Of a stretch of DNA of 64,000 nucleotides, positions 63,005-64,000 are shown one piece after another; the first letter of the stretch is position 1, and every line of letters begins with the position of its first letter. A program made the position numbers and the translations under genes. The notes beneath the pieces are model-generated. The model had not been told where the DNA came from. It did not search any database and saw nothing but the letters and a program-made list of their open reading frames with translations. This DNA is from RGIG4576 sp964606575 (GTDB taxonomy: Bacteria > Bacteroidota > Bacteroidia > Bacteroidales > Muribaculaceae). Location: NCBI GenBank assembly GCA_964606575.1, contig CAZSHA010000004.1:1-64000 (forward strand), read 5' to 3'.

Positions 63005-64000
63005 ATGAAGCTATTACAAGCTAAACTATCTCAATATCAAGAGCCACAAAAGGCAAAAGCGGCAGGTATATATCCATACTTTCGTAAAATAGAAAGTGAG
63101 CAGGATACAGAGGTGATAATTAATGGAAAGAAAGTTCTAATGTTTGGCTCAAACAGCTATATGGGACTAACAAATCACCCGAAAGTGAAAGAAGCTGCTA
63201 TAGAAGCAACTAAGAAATATGGAACAGGATTGGCTGGCTCTCCATTCTTGAACGGAACGCTTGATATACATAAGGAACTAGAACAAAAGTTGGCTGCTTT
63301 CGTTGGAAAGGAAGATGCTATGCTGTTTTCAACAGGTTTCGGAGTGAATTTGGGTGTTGTATCAACATTGACAGGACGTAATGATTCCATAATTTTGGAC
63401 GAACAAGACCATGCTTCTATTATTGAAGGTCGTCGCTTGTCATTCTCAAAAGCACTTAAATATAAACACAATGACATGGAATCTCTAGAAGAGCAATTGA
63501 AAAAATGTTCTCCAGAAGAGGTGAAATTGATTGTGACAGATGGTGTGTTCTCAATGGAAGGTGATGTCGCTAATTTGCCAGAGATTGTAAGATTGGCGAA
63601 AAAATATGATGCAAGTGTAATGGTTGACGAAGCACACGGTATAGGTGTATTCGGAAAACAAGGACGTGGAACATGTGACCACTTCGGTGTGACTGATGAT
63701 GTTGACTTGATAATGGGTACATTTAGTAAGTCATTCGCATCGTTGGGTGGATTTATCGCATGTGACAAGACCATCACCAACTTCTTGCGTCACCATTCTC
63801 GCAGCTATATTTTCACTGCAAGTATCACTCCTGCATCAACAGCTGCTGTAGGAGCAGCTCTTGATATAATGATGAATGAGCCGGAAAGAATGGAGCATCT
63901 ATGGGAAATCACTAATTATGCTTTAGACGGATTCCGTAATATGGGTTGTGAAATAGGAAATACATCAACACCTATTATACCTCTTTATATTAGGGACAAC
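63005..64000 (+). CDS. spt: Serine palmitoyltransferase (partial, cut by window end)
   Basis: The frame is open from ATG 63005 to the window edge (332 residues), so the 3' end is missing; the family has about 395. The alpha-oxoamine synthase fold is clear: FGSNSYMGLTNHP, GSPFLNGTLDIH, DEQDHASII, DEAHGIGVFG and the PLP lysine K242 in GTFSKSFASLGGF. Serine palmitoyltransferase makes 3-ketosphinganine, the first step of sphingolipid synthesis in Bacteroidales. A related KBL or BioF enzyme is possible, but the sequence resembles the Bacteroides enzyme more. Confidence 0.88.
   Translation, partial: MKLLQAKLSQYQEPQKAKAAGIYPYFRKIESEQDTEVIINGKKVLMFGSNSYMGLTNHPKVKEAAIEATKKYGTGLAGSPFLNGTLDIHKELEQKLAAFVGKEDAMLFSTGFGVNLGVVSTLTGRNDSIILDEQDHASIIEGRRLSFSKALKYKHNDMESLEEQLKKCSPEEVKLIVTDGVFSMEGDVANLPEIVRLAKKYDASVMVDEAHGIGVFGKQGRGTCDHFGVTDDVDLIMGTFSKSFASLGGFIACDKTITNFLRHHSRSYIFTASITPASTAAVGAALDIMMNEPERMEHLWEITNYALDGFRNMGCEIGNTSTPIIPLYIRDN

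Noticed and set aside
63175..63780. 201-codon minus-strand frame
   Set aside because: It lies opposite the serine palmitoyltransferase gene, whose motifs are unmistakable on the plus strand.
1..64000. CRISPR array, rRNA or tRNA genes
   Set aside because: No regularly spaced repeats were seen, and scanning by eye for the tRNA T-loop consensus and rRNA motifs found nothing; a covariance search would be decisive.

Overview
The window looks like a chromosomal segment of a Bacteroidales bacterium (phylum Bacteroidota); I cannot fix the family. The evidence is the recurring promoter element TAnnTTTG (often with a TTG/TTTG about 19-22 bases upstream), the split glycine decarboxylase GcvPA/GcvPB, serine palmitoyltransferase for sphingolipids, a DPP5-like S9 peptidase, a protein with a type IX secretion (T9SS) C-terminal signal, a DcaP-like porin, a PorT-like barrel and DUF4924. 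I saw no rRNA, tRNA, complete insertion sequence or CRISPR array. Most of the window is dense core genome.

Layout. 0-1.1 kb: accessory remnants (a truncated TPR-type lipoprotein and a TetR regulator with an early frameshift). 1.2-4.6 kb: ftsY-rimO-isochorismate synthase. 4.6-12.6 kb, minus strand: crp-DUF4924-rfbD-prfC, a porin, prs and a GH13 amylase. 12.8-17.6 kb, plus strand: threonylcarbamoyl-AMP synthase, exopolysaccharide sugar transferase, ClC channel and fmt. 17.6-20.8 kb: the most unusual part, a roughly 330-base leader able to form alternative hairpins, then a secreted beta-helix-like protein and a T9SS-exported protein built from 72-residue repeats, two of them identical at DNA level. 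20.9-24.5 kb, minus: histidine acid phosphatase and malic enzyme. 24.8-30.4 kb: small membrane protein, dxs, trkA-trkH and a compact FNT-type channel. 30.5-34.6 kb: ftsK, a LolA-like protein and trxB. 34.8-41.5 kb: a self-contained glycine cleavage operon (lplA-gcvT-gcvH-gcvPA-gcvPB-lpd). 41.5-43.1 kb: accessory patch with a direct repeat, a phage-tail-like fragment, an unknown membrane protein and a promoter with no clear gene. 43.1-46.2 kb, minus: SDR oxidoreductase and UvrD/PcrA helicase. 46.4-52.1 kb: tripartite RND efflux operon, overlapped at its 3' end by an antisense HsdR-N-domain gene. 52.5-56.3 kb: holA, then on the minus strand a four-LysM/periplasmic-binding-like protein translationally coupled to the PorT-like barrel. 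56.6-62.7 kb, minus: uvrB-ygiQ-DPP5. 63.0 kb to the end: serine palmitoyltransferase, cut by the window edge.

How the genes fit together. The glycine operon carries all four enzyme activities plus a ligase able to charge GcvH with lipoate. The efflux operon encodes outer membrane, adaptor and pump parts. trkA/trkH form a potassium uptake pair. I found no convincing new defence or mobile system. The best candidates for something undescribed are the 17.7-20.8 kb surface-protein locus with its structured leader and identical repeats, the LysM/PBP-barrel pair, and the small accessory patch near 41.5-43.1 kb.
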